43,307 bases of DNA from JAPUDQ01 sp049289035 (GCA_049289035.1 JBAQIV010000029.1:1-43307); one strand, 5' to 3'; shown: positions 26,164 through 34,640, counted from the stretch's first letter. The notes: generated by a model from the sequence alone, not told the origin. Made by a program: numbers and translations.

Positions 26164-26222
26164 CAAGTCCAGTCATCCGCAACAAATATAACACCGACCC
26201 TTGTGGTCGGTATTATATTTGG
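26164..26222 (+). repeat. Second copy of the tRNA-Leu 3' end plus hairpin (191-bp period)
   Basis: CAAGTCCAGTCATCCGCA repeats exactly 25973-25990, and CCGACCCTTGTGGTCGGTA repeats exactly 26003-26021, both at an offset of 191 bp. The hairpin arms differ elsewhere but stay paired (16 of 17). No tRNA body precedes the copy. The 130 bp between copies contains short hairpins such as AACTGCCA-GT-GGCAGTT and CGAAAGC/GCTTTCG and no gene. Confidence 0.8.
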
Positions 26223-26234
26223 TAAAGCTACGTC

Positions 26235-27485
26235 TTACTGTGAGTTGCGCGAAGGGATAAAACGTGGGCGATCACCATTGGGGTCAATAGGTCCGGTCGG
26301 GCTGTTTGGTGAAAAGTCGCCAGCCTCCCTTGCAGCTAGACGCGCCGTCTCGTCACCTTGAGGAGCGAGATATGATGCGTCTTCGGTATACCCAATATAG
26401 TCGATACCAAATGGCACGAGGTCATCAGGTCCTGTTGAGATTTGCTGGCCTGCGCTGACGCGTGCGTCAGGGCTGTCATCTTTGACGGTTATAGCTTGGC
26501 GCTGGTGGTAAATATTGCCGTCATTGCTGGGAGTGTGAGGTACTATGATATAGCCGTCATCCCCAGGTGTACGACGTACATATGCCCCTTCTGGCGTTGT
26601 GTAGGTATATTTTACGTATGCACCACTTCGGCTGTTCGGGTTGTGCGTGCTATTAGTAGGTCGTGTTGCCTGGACGCCGTGTTCTTGGGCGCGACGATAG
26701 ATTGCAAAGATGGCGTCGATATTGGCATAATCAGCTTCTGGATCACCGCCAGTATTTGGCTTACGTATATATCGTTCGCCTGAGCCGACAGGAGCTAGCC
26801 CTGTAACAGAAGAGTCATATTCATATAAGCTGTGTAACGTTGCGATCACTCGGGCACGCGCGTCGAGGAGCGCCTTAGGATTGTCCTTGTATTGCTCAAG
26901 ATACTCCCCGATAAGCTTATGATCAGCGTGACGTATGGGGGCGTCCGACGCAGATTGTAAGAGTTCACTAATCTCACATTGTGCTGCCCATGCTTCTGCC
27001 TGGCATGCGGACAACGAGGTACTATTAAACGCGGATTGCTGGCTCTCAAGACTCTCTGTTGAACTTATGTCAGATATAAACTTCTCAGATTTGATCAGGT
27101 TGATTCTGCCGATTGCTCCACTTGCCAGTGGTACTACACGGTCAAATGCCATGAATAGTTTTGCCCTATGTGCTTCATTTGTCTCTGGATCATATGAGGT
27201 TTCGGTTTGAGCCGCCCTATAGTACCGACTACTGACGTTAAACGGCGAGAATTCATGTTTCATTACGACTCCGGCGAGTTCACATCGGAAATTGAATTGC
27301 TCACGGAGCTTTGTTATGAGTACGTCCAACTCTGCATTGGTGGCATCTTCATCTTCGTCGCCTGTCTTATGATTTCGAACAGCTTCAAGTAGTGCGATAT
27401 CACCAAACTTACCGTTGGCAACATTGGCATCTTTCCAGGCTGTATCAATTGCATCGGGCGAGAAGTAGAGGGGGGATTCATTCAT
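26235..27485 (-). CDS. 416-aa orphan protein with disordered, proline-rich C-terminus
   Basis: The protein is acidic and has no signal peptide or membrane helix. Residues 1-250 are mostly helical (for example QAEAWAAQCEISELLQSA and HKLIGEYLEQYKDNPKALLDARARV). Residues 250-416 are rich in Pro, Gly, Asp, Ser, Thr and Tyr and look unstructured (TYTTPEGAYVRRTPGDDGY; PNSPTGPIDPNGDRPRF). An extended -10 (TG-C-TATAGT) ends 8 nt before the ATG. No family is recognised. It sits next to the duplicated tRNA end, which may mark a variable site. Confidence 0.7.
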   Translation of the reverse strand: MNESPLYFSPDAIDTAWKDANVANGKFGDIALLEAVRNHKTGDEDEDATNAELDVLITKLREQFNFRCELAGVVMKHEFSPFNVSSRYYRAAQTETSYDPETNEAHRAKLFMAFDRVVPLASGAIGRINLIKSEKFISDISSTESLESQQSAFNSTSLSACQAEAWAAQCEISELLQSASDAPIRHADHKLIGEYLEQYKDNPKALLDARARVIATLHSLYEYDSSVTGLAPVGSGERYIRKPNTGGDPEADYANIDAIFAIYRRAQEHGVQATRPTNSTHNPNSRSGAYVKYTYTTPEGAYVRRTPGDDGYIIVPHTPSNDGNIYHQRQAITVKDDSPDARVSAGQQISTGPDDLVPFGIDYIGYTEDASYLAPQGDETARLAAREAGDFSPNSPTGPIDPNGDRPRFIPSRNSQ

Positions 27486-27650
27486 ATGCTTTAACTATAG
27501 CACAAAATAACATTTATGTCAACACTATTGTATTAGATCAAAAATTACTACCTTAGACAAAGCGTGTACAGACAGAGGGAATGCTTACTGTGCAATGATA
27601 TAACGAGGCTTATGCTTGCCTGTCAGGCATCATCCTCTATAGTGGTAATC

Positions 27651-28286
27651 ATGGCAGAACGAATCATATACCTGGTGCGCAATGCACATGCTGGTACGGA
27701 AAGTGACGGTCCGAGCGAAGCGTTTCGACCAGTGAGTGATCGGGGATATGGCGAGGCTACTTACCTCGGATTATGTTTGCCGCAAATAATTGGAGGACCA
27801 CCCGACTATATACTACGTGAGTCGAGTCGTCGCTCACAGCTTTCCGCACAGCTTGTCGTTGGCAATGCTGGCTTTTTGAGGCCAATTGAAGAAGTCTCTT
27901 TGCTAGAACACTCAGGCAAGTCGATTGAACAGATCAATATAGACGTGTATCGGGCTATGCTATGGGGCGAGCTGCCAGAGGGTGAACGCGATCAAGTGGT
28001 GGTAATGTTTATGTCGAGACGGGCAATCTTGGCCGCGCTGCAAGAGATGCTCGTCAAAAAGATACGCGACGAACAAGCAGAGAGCTATGTGACAATCGAT
28101 GTTCCTACAAACGAAGAAATTGACAGATCACCACCGCACGATCGTAGCATCATACCGACCATGACTATCACGAGAGTGCGACTTAGCGGAGACGCAGGGA
28201 GGGTCTCACTTGATTACTACGGGTATACCCCTGACGATGCACTTGCTTGGCGAGATCGAGATAATGCACTGATTGGACGCCGCTAA
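27651..28286 (+). CDS. Histidine-phosphatase-like protein lacking both catalytic histidines
   Basis: The 211-residue protein has the order of SixA/RHG-type histidine phosphatases: strand IIYLVRNAHAG at residues 5-15, FRPVSDRGYGEATYLG, YILRESSRRSQLSAQLV, and VVVMFMSRRAILAALQEML. The nucleophile normally lies in LVRHA; here it is R10-N11-A12, coded CGC AAT GCA. The second His, normally in V-x-H-x-P before the helix, reads SRRA. It is therefore probably inactive as a phosphohydrolase and may bind phospho-ligands. TATAGT with TTGCCT 16 nt upstream ends 7 nt before ATG 27651. It overlaps the next gene by 1 nt (TAATG). Confidence 0.75.
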   Translation: MAERIIYLVRNAHAGTESDGPSEAFRPVSDRGYGEATYLGLCLPQIIGGPPDYILRESSRRSQLSAQLVVGNAGFLRPIEEVSLLEHSGKSIEQINIDVYRAMLWGELPEGERDQVVVMFMSRRAILAALQEMLVKKIRDEQAESYVTIDVPTNEEIDRSPPHDRSIIPTMTITRVRLSGDAGRVSLDYYGYTPDDALAWRDRDNALIGRR

Positions 28287-28816
28287 TGGTGCGTGACCCA
28301 CGTAATCTCCTCGATCATCTAAAGGATCGCACGCACGAGGATATCATAAACGAACTCGACCAAAATGGAGTGAGTCTAGAGATTGCTTGCGAAAATACCC
28401 TGAGAGATTTCAATATGGGTTCGATTGTCCGTACTGCCAATGGCTTTGGTGTGCGCAGGGTGCATATTGTCGGTCGGCGGCAATGGAACAAACGCGGTGC
28501 AATGGCGACGAACAAGTATGTGCATGTGTATCACCACCCGACTATCGAAGACTTCATGGTGGACATGCGCGCTCGAAACGTGCGGGTTTTTGCAATTGAA
28601 AATAATTGCCAGAGCGAGTCGTTGCAGCACACACCACTGCCCCAAAATGTCTGCCTAGTTTTCGGCCAGGAAGGCCCTGGTATCTCTGATGAGTTTCTTG
28701 CCGTTGCCGAAAAAGTGCTCCACATCGACCAGTACGGGAGCACGCGCAGTTTTAACGTCGGTCACGCTGCCGCCATCGCTATGTACGAATGGTCACGACA
28801 ACACTCTCGAAAATAA
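28286..28816 (+). CDS. TrmH/SpoU-family RNA 2'-O-methyltransferase
   Basis: The 176-residue SPOUT methyltransferase shows motif 1 NTLRDFNMGSIVRTANGFG (with the catalytic Arg), motif 2 LVFGQEGPGIS and motif 3 STRSFNVGHAAAIAMYEW forming the knot that binds SAM. It lacks an extra N-terminal RNA-binding domain, so the substrate (tRNA position 18, 34 or rRNA) cannot be told. It starts within the stop of the histidine-phosphatase-like gene, so the two proteins are made from one mRNA. Confidence 0.9.
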   Translation: MVRDPRNLLDHLKDRTHEDIINELDQNGVSLEIACENTLRDFNMGSIVRTANGFGVRRVHIVGRRQWNKRGAMATNKYVHVYHHPTIEDFMVDMRARNVRVFAIENNCQSESLQHTPLPQNVCLVFGQEGPGISDEFLAVAEKVLHIDQYGSTRSFNVGHAAAIAMYEWSRQHSRK

Positions 28817-28832
28817 CATATTATATAACATT

Positions 28833-28878
28833 CTCATTTTTCGGAGTACGGCTCCGAAAAATGGCTTCGGAAAATGAG
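28833..28878. terminator. Hairpin after trmH with a competing third arm before hisS
   Basis: CATTTTTCGGAG (28835-28846) pairs perfectly with CTCCGAAAAATG (28852-28863), a 12-bp stem with A/T tracts on both sides, good as a bidirectional terminator. A third arm CTTCGGAAAATGAG (28865-28878) can also pair with CTCATTTTTCGGAG (28833-28846), so two exclusive folds exist upstream of hisS. Confidence 0.65.
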
Positions 28879-28943
28879 GGAGAAGATGAGGATGGCGGTT
28901 ATCCTTGCAAAATGGGGTGAAAAATGCAACAATAACAGACAGT

Positions 28944-30290
28944 ATGGCCGGTCTATCACCACAACCTTACAAAGGCTCGCGCGATTTTTACCCCGAAGAT
29001 ATGCGGGTGCGCAGCTATATTTTTGGTGTCTGGCGACGTGTCGTGGAGAGTTTTGGCTACGAAGCGTATGATGCGCCGCTGCTTGAGCCACTCGATATTT
29101 ATGCAGCCAAAACTGGCCAGGAAATTGTGAACGAACAGACGTATCAGTTTACTGACCGCGGCGGCCGTAATGTGGCGATTCGCCCTGAGATGACACCGAG
29201 CGTCAGTCGTATGGTCGCTGCACGGCGCCAAGAGCTGGGCTATCCGGTGCGTTGGTATAACATTGCGCAGTTCATGCGCTACGAGCGCCCTCAGCGTGGT
29301 CGTGAACGTGAGTTTTGGCAGCTCAATGCCGATATATTTGGTGTTGACGACGTCAACGGCGATGCCGAGGTCATTGTCATGGCCGATCGTATCATGAAAG
29401 CATTTGGCGCCGACAAGAAGATGTATAGCATTCGTATCAACAATCGCCGCATGATAAACCTCATGATGAGCGAATACCTCGGGCTTGACGTCGTGCAGTC
29501 ACAAATGATGATCAAGTTGTTTGATCGTAAAGATAAACTGCCGCGTGAAGAATTTGATTCTCAGGCGCGTGATATTTTTGGCGAGGATCACTTTGACGGC
29601 ATGAACAAGATCAATAAGCTACTTGAAGCCACGACTATGGCCGGCCTGCCCAAAGAGCTACTCGACAGCGACGTGGTGCGCGATGTCCAGGGGTTGTTTA
29701 CCTTGCTGCAAGAAGCGGGAGTAACGAACGCTGCGTTTGACATAAGCCTGATGCGTGGTTTTGACTACTATACCGGCATGGTGTTTGAGGTGTTCGATAA
29801 CCACCCTGACAATAACCGCGCCATGTTTGGCGGTGGCCGCTATGACGGGCTCGTCGGGCTGTTTGGTGCTGAACCGGTGCCGACTGTCGGGTTTGCTCCT
29901 GGGCTTACTATGACGCAGCTGTTTCTTGAGGCGCACGAGCTATTGCCAAAGTTTGTCTCGACCACCGATGTGTACATGGTCGTGCTCGGCGACGTACATC
30001 GAGCTGCTCGTAAACTTGCTGATGACCTCCGTGAAGAGGGTGTGCGAGTGGCGGTTGACATGACCGGTCGCAAACTGGACAAACAGATTCGTACTGCGGT
30101 GAAACAACAGATTAACTACCTCTTGTTTGTCGGCGAAAAAGAAATCGAAGATGAGATCTACAAACTCAAAGATGTCGCTAGCGAAACTGAAGAAGAACTG
30201 TCGTTTGAGCGAGTTGTGAGTGCAGTGAAAGACCGTCGTCGCTCACAACGGCGCACCCAAAAACGCATACAAGACGAACTCGACATATAA
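28944..30290 (+). CDS. hisS: Histidyl-tRNA synthetase
   Basis: The 448-residue class II synthetase shows QPYKGSRDFYPEDM at the start, motif 2 MRYERPQRGREREFWQLNADIFG (split here for length), the histidine-binding segment RGFDYYTGMVFEVF, GGGRYDGLVGLFG and the motif 3 region GFAPGLTMTQL. The anticodon-binding domain follows (about 340-420). The C-terminus adds a basic stretch (KDRRRSQRRTQKRIQDEL) beyond the usual end. I chose ATG 28944 by alignment to family N-termini; an in-frame TTG at 28905 is possible. Confidence 0.95.
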   Translation: MAGLSPQPYKGSRDFYPEDMRVRSYIFGVWRRVVESFGYEAYDAPLLEPLDIYAAKTGQEIVNEQTYQFTDRGGRNVAIRPEMTPSVSRMVAARRQELGYPVRWYNIAQFMRYERPQRGREREFWQLNADIFGVDDVNGDAEVIVMADRIMKAFGADKKMYSIRINNRRMINLMMSEYLGLDVVQSQMMIKLFDRKDKLPREEFDSQARDIFGEDHFDGMNKINKLLEATTMAGLPKELLDSDVVRDVQGLFTLLQEAGVTNAAFDISLMRGFDYYTGMVFEVFDNHPDNNRAMFGGGRYDGLVGLFGAEPVPTVGFAPGLTMTQLFLEAHELLPKFVSTTDVYMVVLGDVHRAARKLADDLREEGVRVAVDMTGRKLDKQIRTAVKQQINYLLFVGEKEIEDEIYKLKDVASETEEELSFERVVSAVKDRRRSQRRTQKRIQDELDI

Positions 30291-30341
30291 AACATAAAAG
30301 GCTTGTGCTATAACCGAGTCGTGTGTCATGATAGTGAGCGT

Positions 30342-30767
30342 ATGCTTATGAAAACACACCCAGAATTACGCGCCTCTCGCATTCACCAACTACCGTCATC
30401 ACCTATCAGCCCCGAACCAGGGGCTGATTTTTTAGGGGCGGACAAACACGCTAACAAGGCGCTGGCTCGCTGTCTCGGCTCGGGTTGTCTGGCACGCATG
30501 ATGGCAAGTGCAGAAAAGACTATAGTGACTGGTGAGCCGGCACGTCTCTGCGCAGGCATAGTGCTGGCTCGTCTCATGTCGGAATCAACGCCGCCAGCTG
30601 TACAACGAGCGTTCGGCCAATTAGTAGATCAATGTCCGGGAGGCCATGTGGCTGCAATTGCGCAGGTAGTCACCCCAGAGCGCTGGGCGCAGGATTATTC
30701 AGGTATAGACGTGGCGCTACGTCAGCCTGCTACAGATAATATGGATAATGAGCTTATGGTCGCGTGA
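30342..30767 (+). CDS. 141-aa orphan protein; gene contains an intrinsic terminator
   Basis: The protein starts with a polar, Pro-rich stretch (to residue 28), then a helical domain with Cys and Ala (NKALARCLGSGCLARMMASAEK; RLCAGIVLARLMSESTPPAVQRAFGQLVDQCPGGHVAAIAQV). GATAGT ends 6 nt before ATG 30342. An unmistakable terminator hairpin lies between codons 22 and 31. Either the true gene begins downstream (ATG 30499 would keep about the last 89 residues) or the gene is attenuated. No family is recognised. Confidence 0.55.
   Translation: MLMKTHPELRASRIHQLPSSPISPEPGADFLGADKHANKALARCLGSGCLARMMASAEKTIVTGEPARLCAGIVLARLMSESTPPAVQRAFGQLVDQCPGGHVAAIAQVVTPERWAQDYSGIDVALRQPATDNMDNELMVA
30405..30433 (+). 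terminator. Intrinsic terminator (hisS or attenuator within the next ORF)
   Basis: A 9-bp perfect stem ATCAGCCCC/GGGGCTGAT with a 6-nt loop and six T residues, one of the best terminators in the window. It lies 115 nt after hisS and about 95 nt after the -10 box of the following ORF. Confidence 0.85.
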
Positions 30768-30797
30768 ACGCACCCATATCTGATACTATAGATACCT

Positions 30798-32072
30798 ATG
30801 AAACATACCATCAAACGAACCGATACAACTGCTCATGTGACTGTCGTAGTTACGGAAGCCGAATTTACTACCGCTAAAGACCACGCCGTGAAACGCCTCG
30901 CGCGTGATATAAAAGCCCCTGGCTTTCGCAAGGGTAAAGTGCCGCATGCGGTCGCTGAAAAGCACCTCGACCCGACATTACTCGCCAACGAAGCAGTGGA
31001 ATACGCTATAAACATTGCGCTCAATGACGTGATTGCTGTCGAAGACTTACGCGTGCTCGACCAGCCAAAGATTGACGTGACAAAACTTGTGCCCTATACC
31101 ACGCTAGAGTTTCGTGCTGACGTAGAGATACTACCGACTATAACGCTCGGTAACTACAAAAAACTCAAAGCAAAAAAGCTTGCAGCCAAACTAGAAAAAG
31201 CCGAAGTAGAGGACGTGATTGAGCGTATGCGCAACGGTTTTGCCGAAAAAGTACCGGTTGAACGACCAACGCGTGATGGCGATGAAGTGGTAATGGATTT
31301 TGAAGGTAAAGACAAAGACGGTGCCGCTATCGAAGGCACGAAAGGTGAGGAATACCCCCTCGTACTTGGCAGCAAGACGTTTATTCCTGGTTTCGAAGAA
31401 AAGCTTGTCGGACATGCGGCTGGTGAGACCTTTGATATAGACGTGACGTTTCCTAAAGACTACCACGCCGACCATCTAAAAGGCGCAAAGGTCACCTTTA
31501 TGATTACACTCAAAAAAGTAAATGAAGTGAAATTACCTGAGGTAGACGACGCATTTGCGAAGAAAGCTGGACCCTTTGACACAGTGAAAGCACTTCGTGC
31601 AGATATAGAAAGAGAACTCACCGCGCAGAAAGAGCGACAGGCGCTCGATCAGTACAAAGACGATCTGCTGGGCGAATTGGTCGGCAAGAGCACTGTGCCG
31701 CTCCCGGAAGTACTCATGACTGATCAGCTGCAAGCGCTGGAGCGTGACCTGATGCAAAATCTCATGTACCGCGGTCAGACCATAGAGCAATACACTGAGA
31801 GTCAAGGCTATGCTGACAAAGACGAGTTGATAGTGAAAGAACTACGCCCTATGGCACAGCGCCGCGTCCAGGCCGGACTGGTATTGGCAGAACTAAGCAA
31901 AGTCGAAAAAATCGAGATTAGCAAAGACGAACTTGAGGCGGAGCTTGCCAAGCGCAAAGAAGAAGCGCCAACTATGGCCGAGCAACTTGATGCACCTGAA
32001 GCACGCCGTGACCTGGCAAACCGCGTGATAACAGAAAAGACGATTAACCGATTGGTTGAACTGCAAGGCTAA
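30798..32072 (+). CDS. tig: Trigger factor, ribosome-associated chaperone
   Basis: The 424-residue protein has the ribosome-binding domain with GFRKGKVP near residue 43, an FKBP-type prolyl isomerase domain (about 150-235; GDEVVMDFEGKDKDG, LGSKTFIPGFEEKLVG) and a helical C-terminal substrate-binding domain. It binds nascent chains at the exit tunnel via L23. An extended -10 (TG-A-TACTAT, 30781-30789) ends 8 nt before the ATG, predicting a near-leaderless mRNA. The stop overlaps the frame of the FAD oxidoreductase. Confidence 0.95.
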   Translation: MKHTIKRTDTTAHVTVVVTEAEFTTAKDHAVKRLARDIKAPGFRKGKVPHAVAEKHLDPTLLANEAVEYAINIALNDVIAVEDLRVLDQPKIDVTKLVPYTTLEFRADVEILPTITLGNYKKLKAKKLAAKLEKAEVEDVIERMRNGFAEKVPVERPTRDGDEVVMDFEGKDKDGAAIEGTKGEEYPLVLGSKTFIPGFEEKLVGHAAGETFDIDVTFPKDYHADHLKGAKVTFMITLKKVNEVKLPEVDDAFAKKAGPFDTVKALRADIERELTAQKERQALDQYKDDLLGELVGKSTVPLPEVLMTDQLQALERDLMQNLMYRGQTIEQYTESQGYADKDELIVKELRPMAQRRVQAGLVLAELSKVEKIEISKDELEAELAKRKEEAPTMAEQLDAPEARRDLANRVITEKTINRLVELQG

Positions 32073-32095
32073 TGATGACGACTGAGGAGGGCATT

Positions 32096-33457
32096 ATGAA
32101 TAAAGAGTATCAGCGCCGCCGAGACAACATAGCTGCGCAATTTCGCGCGCAACAGGGACATGTAGTCCTCGATAAAGCCACGTCAAATTTGTTTCGTGCG
32201 CGAAAGCCAACCCAGGCCGCTCGGCTCGATGTTCGAAACCTCAACCATGTACTGTCGATCGATGAAAAAAAGCTCACGCTCGACGTCGAGGGTATGACCA
32301 CGTATGACGATATAACAAAAGCGACCTTGGCGCATGGCCTGATGCCACCAGTCGTACCACAGCTCAAAACTATCACGATTGGCGGGGGCGTGTCCGGTTT
32401 GGCAATCGAATCATCGTCGTACCGCGAAGGGCTGACACACGAGACGATTTTGGAGATGGACATATTGACGGCCGACGGCACCGTCACGACCTGTTCGCCA
32501 ACGCAAAACGCCGATCTGTTTTACGCCATTCCTAACTCCTATGGCACACTGGGCTATATCTTGCGGCTCACACTACCACTTAGGCCAGTAAAGCCGTATG
32601 TAGCACTTTGTCATGTTCGTTTTGACGACCATTCTTCGCATCAAAAAGCACTTGAAGCAGCGTGTTTATCGGGTGAGTATGCGGGTAAACCGTTTGATTT
32701 TATCGACGCCACGGTGTTTGATGAGCACGAGATGTATATTACCTTTGGTCAGTTGGTCGACACGGCACCCTATACCAGTGACTATACCTACGAACGTATG
32801 TATTTTCGTTCGATTCGTGAGCGCACGGAAGATTATCTGACGATCTATGACTACCTTTGGCGCTGGGACACGGACTGGTTTTGGTGTAGCAAAAATGTTG
32901 GTGCACAGCAGCCACTGCTACGGCGACTACTGGGGCGAAAGCGTCTTGGTTCGGCAACGTACCAAAAACTGATGCGTTTTGAGGCACGGCATGGCTGGCT
33001 CAGGCAAGCGCAAGAGCTGACGCATACGTATAAACCTGTTGAGGTTGTCATACAAGATGTGCAAGTGCCGGTGGAGCGAGTCGCGGAATTTATGGAATTT
33101 TTCCACCGTGAAATCGGCATTAAACCAGTCTGGATGTGTCCAACCCGTACGACAAACAACAAGGGTGCATGGCCGTGGCCTTTGTACCCCATGCAAGCCG
33201 ACCAGCTGTATGTAAACGTTGGTTTTTGGGACGCCGTACCGACTCGTTATGGTGAAAACTCCGGTCACTATAATCGCCTGATCGAGAAGAAACTAATGGA
33301 GATCGACGGCAAAAAAGGTCTTTACTCCGATGCTTACTATAGTCGAGCTGAATTTGACCGGCTCTACAACGGCGACGCCTATCGTGCGTTAAAAAAGCAG
33401 TTTGATCCAAGTGGTCGCTTCAAAGACTTATACCAAAAGTGCGTTCAAAAACAGTAG
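32096..33457 (+). CDS. FAD-dependent oxidoreductase (DHCR24/TmsA-like)
   Basis: The 453-residue protein has a PCMH-type FAD-binding domain: RKPTQAARLDVRNLNHVLSID, DVEGMTTYDDI, PPVVPQLKTITIGGGVSGLAIE and ILEMDILTADG, then a long C-terminal substrate domain rich in Trp and Tyr ending FDPSGRFKDLYQKC. That pattern is shared by sterol delta-24 reductase (DHCR24) relatives and by actinobacterial TmsA/BfaA, which reduce a 10-methylene acyl chain to 10-methyl. No membrane anchor is seen. I chose ATG 32096 because AGGAGG lies 5 nt upstream; an ATG at 32072 overlaps the tig stop. It converges on the Cfa-type gene with 1 nt between stops. Confidence 0.82.
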   Translation: MNKEYQRRRDNIAAQFRAQQGHVVLDKATSNLFRARKPTQAARLDVRNLNHVLSIDEKKLTLDVEGMTTYDDITKATLAHGLMPPVVPQLKTITIGGGVSGLAIESSSYREGLTHETILEMDILTADGTVTTCSPTQNADLFYAIPNSYGTLGYILRLTLPLRPVKPYVALCHVRFDDHSSHQKALEAACLSGEYAGKPFDFIDATVFDEHEMYITFGQLVDTAPYTSDYTYERMYFRSIRERTEDYLTIYDYLWRWDTDWFWCSKNVGAQQPLLRRLLGRKRLGSATYQKLMRFEARHGWLRQAQELTHTYKPVEVVIQDVQVPVERVAEFMEFFHREIGIKPVWMCPTRTTNNKGAWPWPLYPMQADQLYVNVGFWDAVPTRYGENSGHYNRLIEKKLMEIDGKKGLYSDAYYSRAEFDRLYNGDAYRALKKQFDPSGRFKDLYQKCVQKQ

Positions 33458-33458
33458 G

Positions 33459-34640
33459 CTATTTGTACCAGTCTTCGCGGGTCAAAGGTAGGTCGTTTAC
33501 GATGCCTTTGGTAAAGACAAATTGCGACAGGTCAATGTTGCCGTACTCAAAACTGGCTTCGGAGCACGCTAGCCAAAAGTCCCACATACGGTAAAATTGT
33601 TCGTCGAACATTTCGACGACTTCTTTGTGATGTCGGTTATACCGACGGCGCCATTCGCGGCAGGTCATGGCATAATGCATACGCAGACTTTCATAATCCG
33701 TCAGGTAGAACCCGTAGCGAGGCAGCTCTGCGACGACATTGCGGATAGATTGCAGGTAGCCACCAGGGAAAATGTATTTGTCGATCCAGGGATCGTTGTC
33801 AGTTTCGGTGTGCTGTGTAATGAAGTGAATAACCGACACGCAGCCTGGTTTCAGTAGCTGGTCAACTGCTCGGAAAAACACCGGCATGTTGCCGCGACCG
33901 ACATGCTCCATCATGCCAATAGAAGCGACGCGATCAAATTGTTTGCCCTTCATGAAGGTAGGAAGATCTTGGTAGTTCATGAGCTTGAATGTCACAAGAT
34001 GATCGACTTTTTCACGTTTGGCGCGTTCGCTGGCATGTTTGACTTGTTCTTCGCTGAGAGTGACGCCAATGCCGCTAACACCATATTGTTTAGCGGCGGT
34101 GATAAGGAGATCACCCCAGCCACACCCGAGGTCGGCCAGGCTCATACCTTTTTCGAGACGTAATTTTTTAAGAACATGGGCAATCTTTTGGGTTTGCGCC
34201 TGCTCGAGTGTGTCACGCGGGGTCCGGAAGTAGGCGCAGGTGTAAAGCATCGACTCGTCAAGCCAAAGCTTATAAAAATCATTGCCGATGTCGTAATGAT
34301 GAGCGATGTAGCTCTTTTGGTGCTGTGCGCGGTTCTTACGCAAGTGGACACGACCAATGCCACTGAGACGATTATGAACGACAATCGGGTTTTCGCTTGA
34401 GATACGAATAACGCTGGTGAGTGGACCATCGACATCGATCAAACCCTCGGCGTATGATTCGCCGAAGCCGAGCGATGTATTGCGCAGCATGCGTCTGACC
34501 ACTGATTTGTCGCGAAAGACTATAGTTGCATAGGGTTTTTCGGGGCCATAGTTTTTTGTCTCGCCGTCCCAATAGGTTATGGCGATACCTCCGTGCTTCA
34601 TAGTACTGAGGGCTTTGTCGATGATGGTTTTTTCAAACAT
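33459..34640 (-). CDS. Cyclopropane-fatty-acyl-phospholipid synthase family methyltransferase
   Basis: The 393-residue protein has the Cfa layout: N-terminal lipid-binding part (1-110), YIAHHYDIGNDFYKLWLD near 112, SAM site LADLGCGWGDLL near 168, GIGVTLSEEQ, SIGMMEHVG near 240 and a C-terminal FPGGYLQSIRNV segment. The family transfers a methyl from SAM onto a cis double bond of phospholipid acyl chains, yielding cyclopropane or, in the UfaA1/TmsB subgroup, a 10-methylene group. With an FAD reductase next door the second outcome is possible. TATACT ends 6 nt before the ATG, so the mRNA is probably leaderless. Confidence 0.9.
   Translation of the reverse strand: MFEKTIIDKALSTMKHGGIAITYWDGETKNYGPEKPYATIVFRDKSVVRRMLRNTSLGFGESYAEGLIDVDGPLTSVIRISSENPIVVHNRLSGIGRVHLRKNRAQHQKSYIAHHYDIGNDFYKLWLDESMLYTCAYFRTPRDTLEQAQTQKIAHVLKKLRLEKGMSLADLGCGWGDLLITAAKQYGVSGIGVTLSEEQVKHASERAKREKVDHLVTFKLMNYQDLPTFMKGKQFDRVASIGMMEHVGRGNMPVFFRAVDQLLKPGCVSVIHFITQHTETDNDPWIDKYIFPGGYLQSIRNVVAELPRYGFYLTDYESLRMHYAMTCREWRRRYNRHHKEVVEMFDEQFYRMWDFWLACSEASFEYGNIDLSQFVFTKGIVNDLPLTREDWYK

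Noticed and set aside
26060..26186. A second functional tRNA-Leu
   Set aside because: Only the last 18 nt match; T stem, anticodon arm and 5' acceptor strand are missing.
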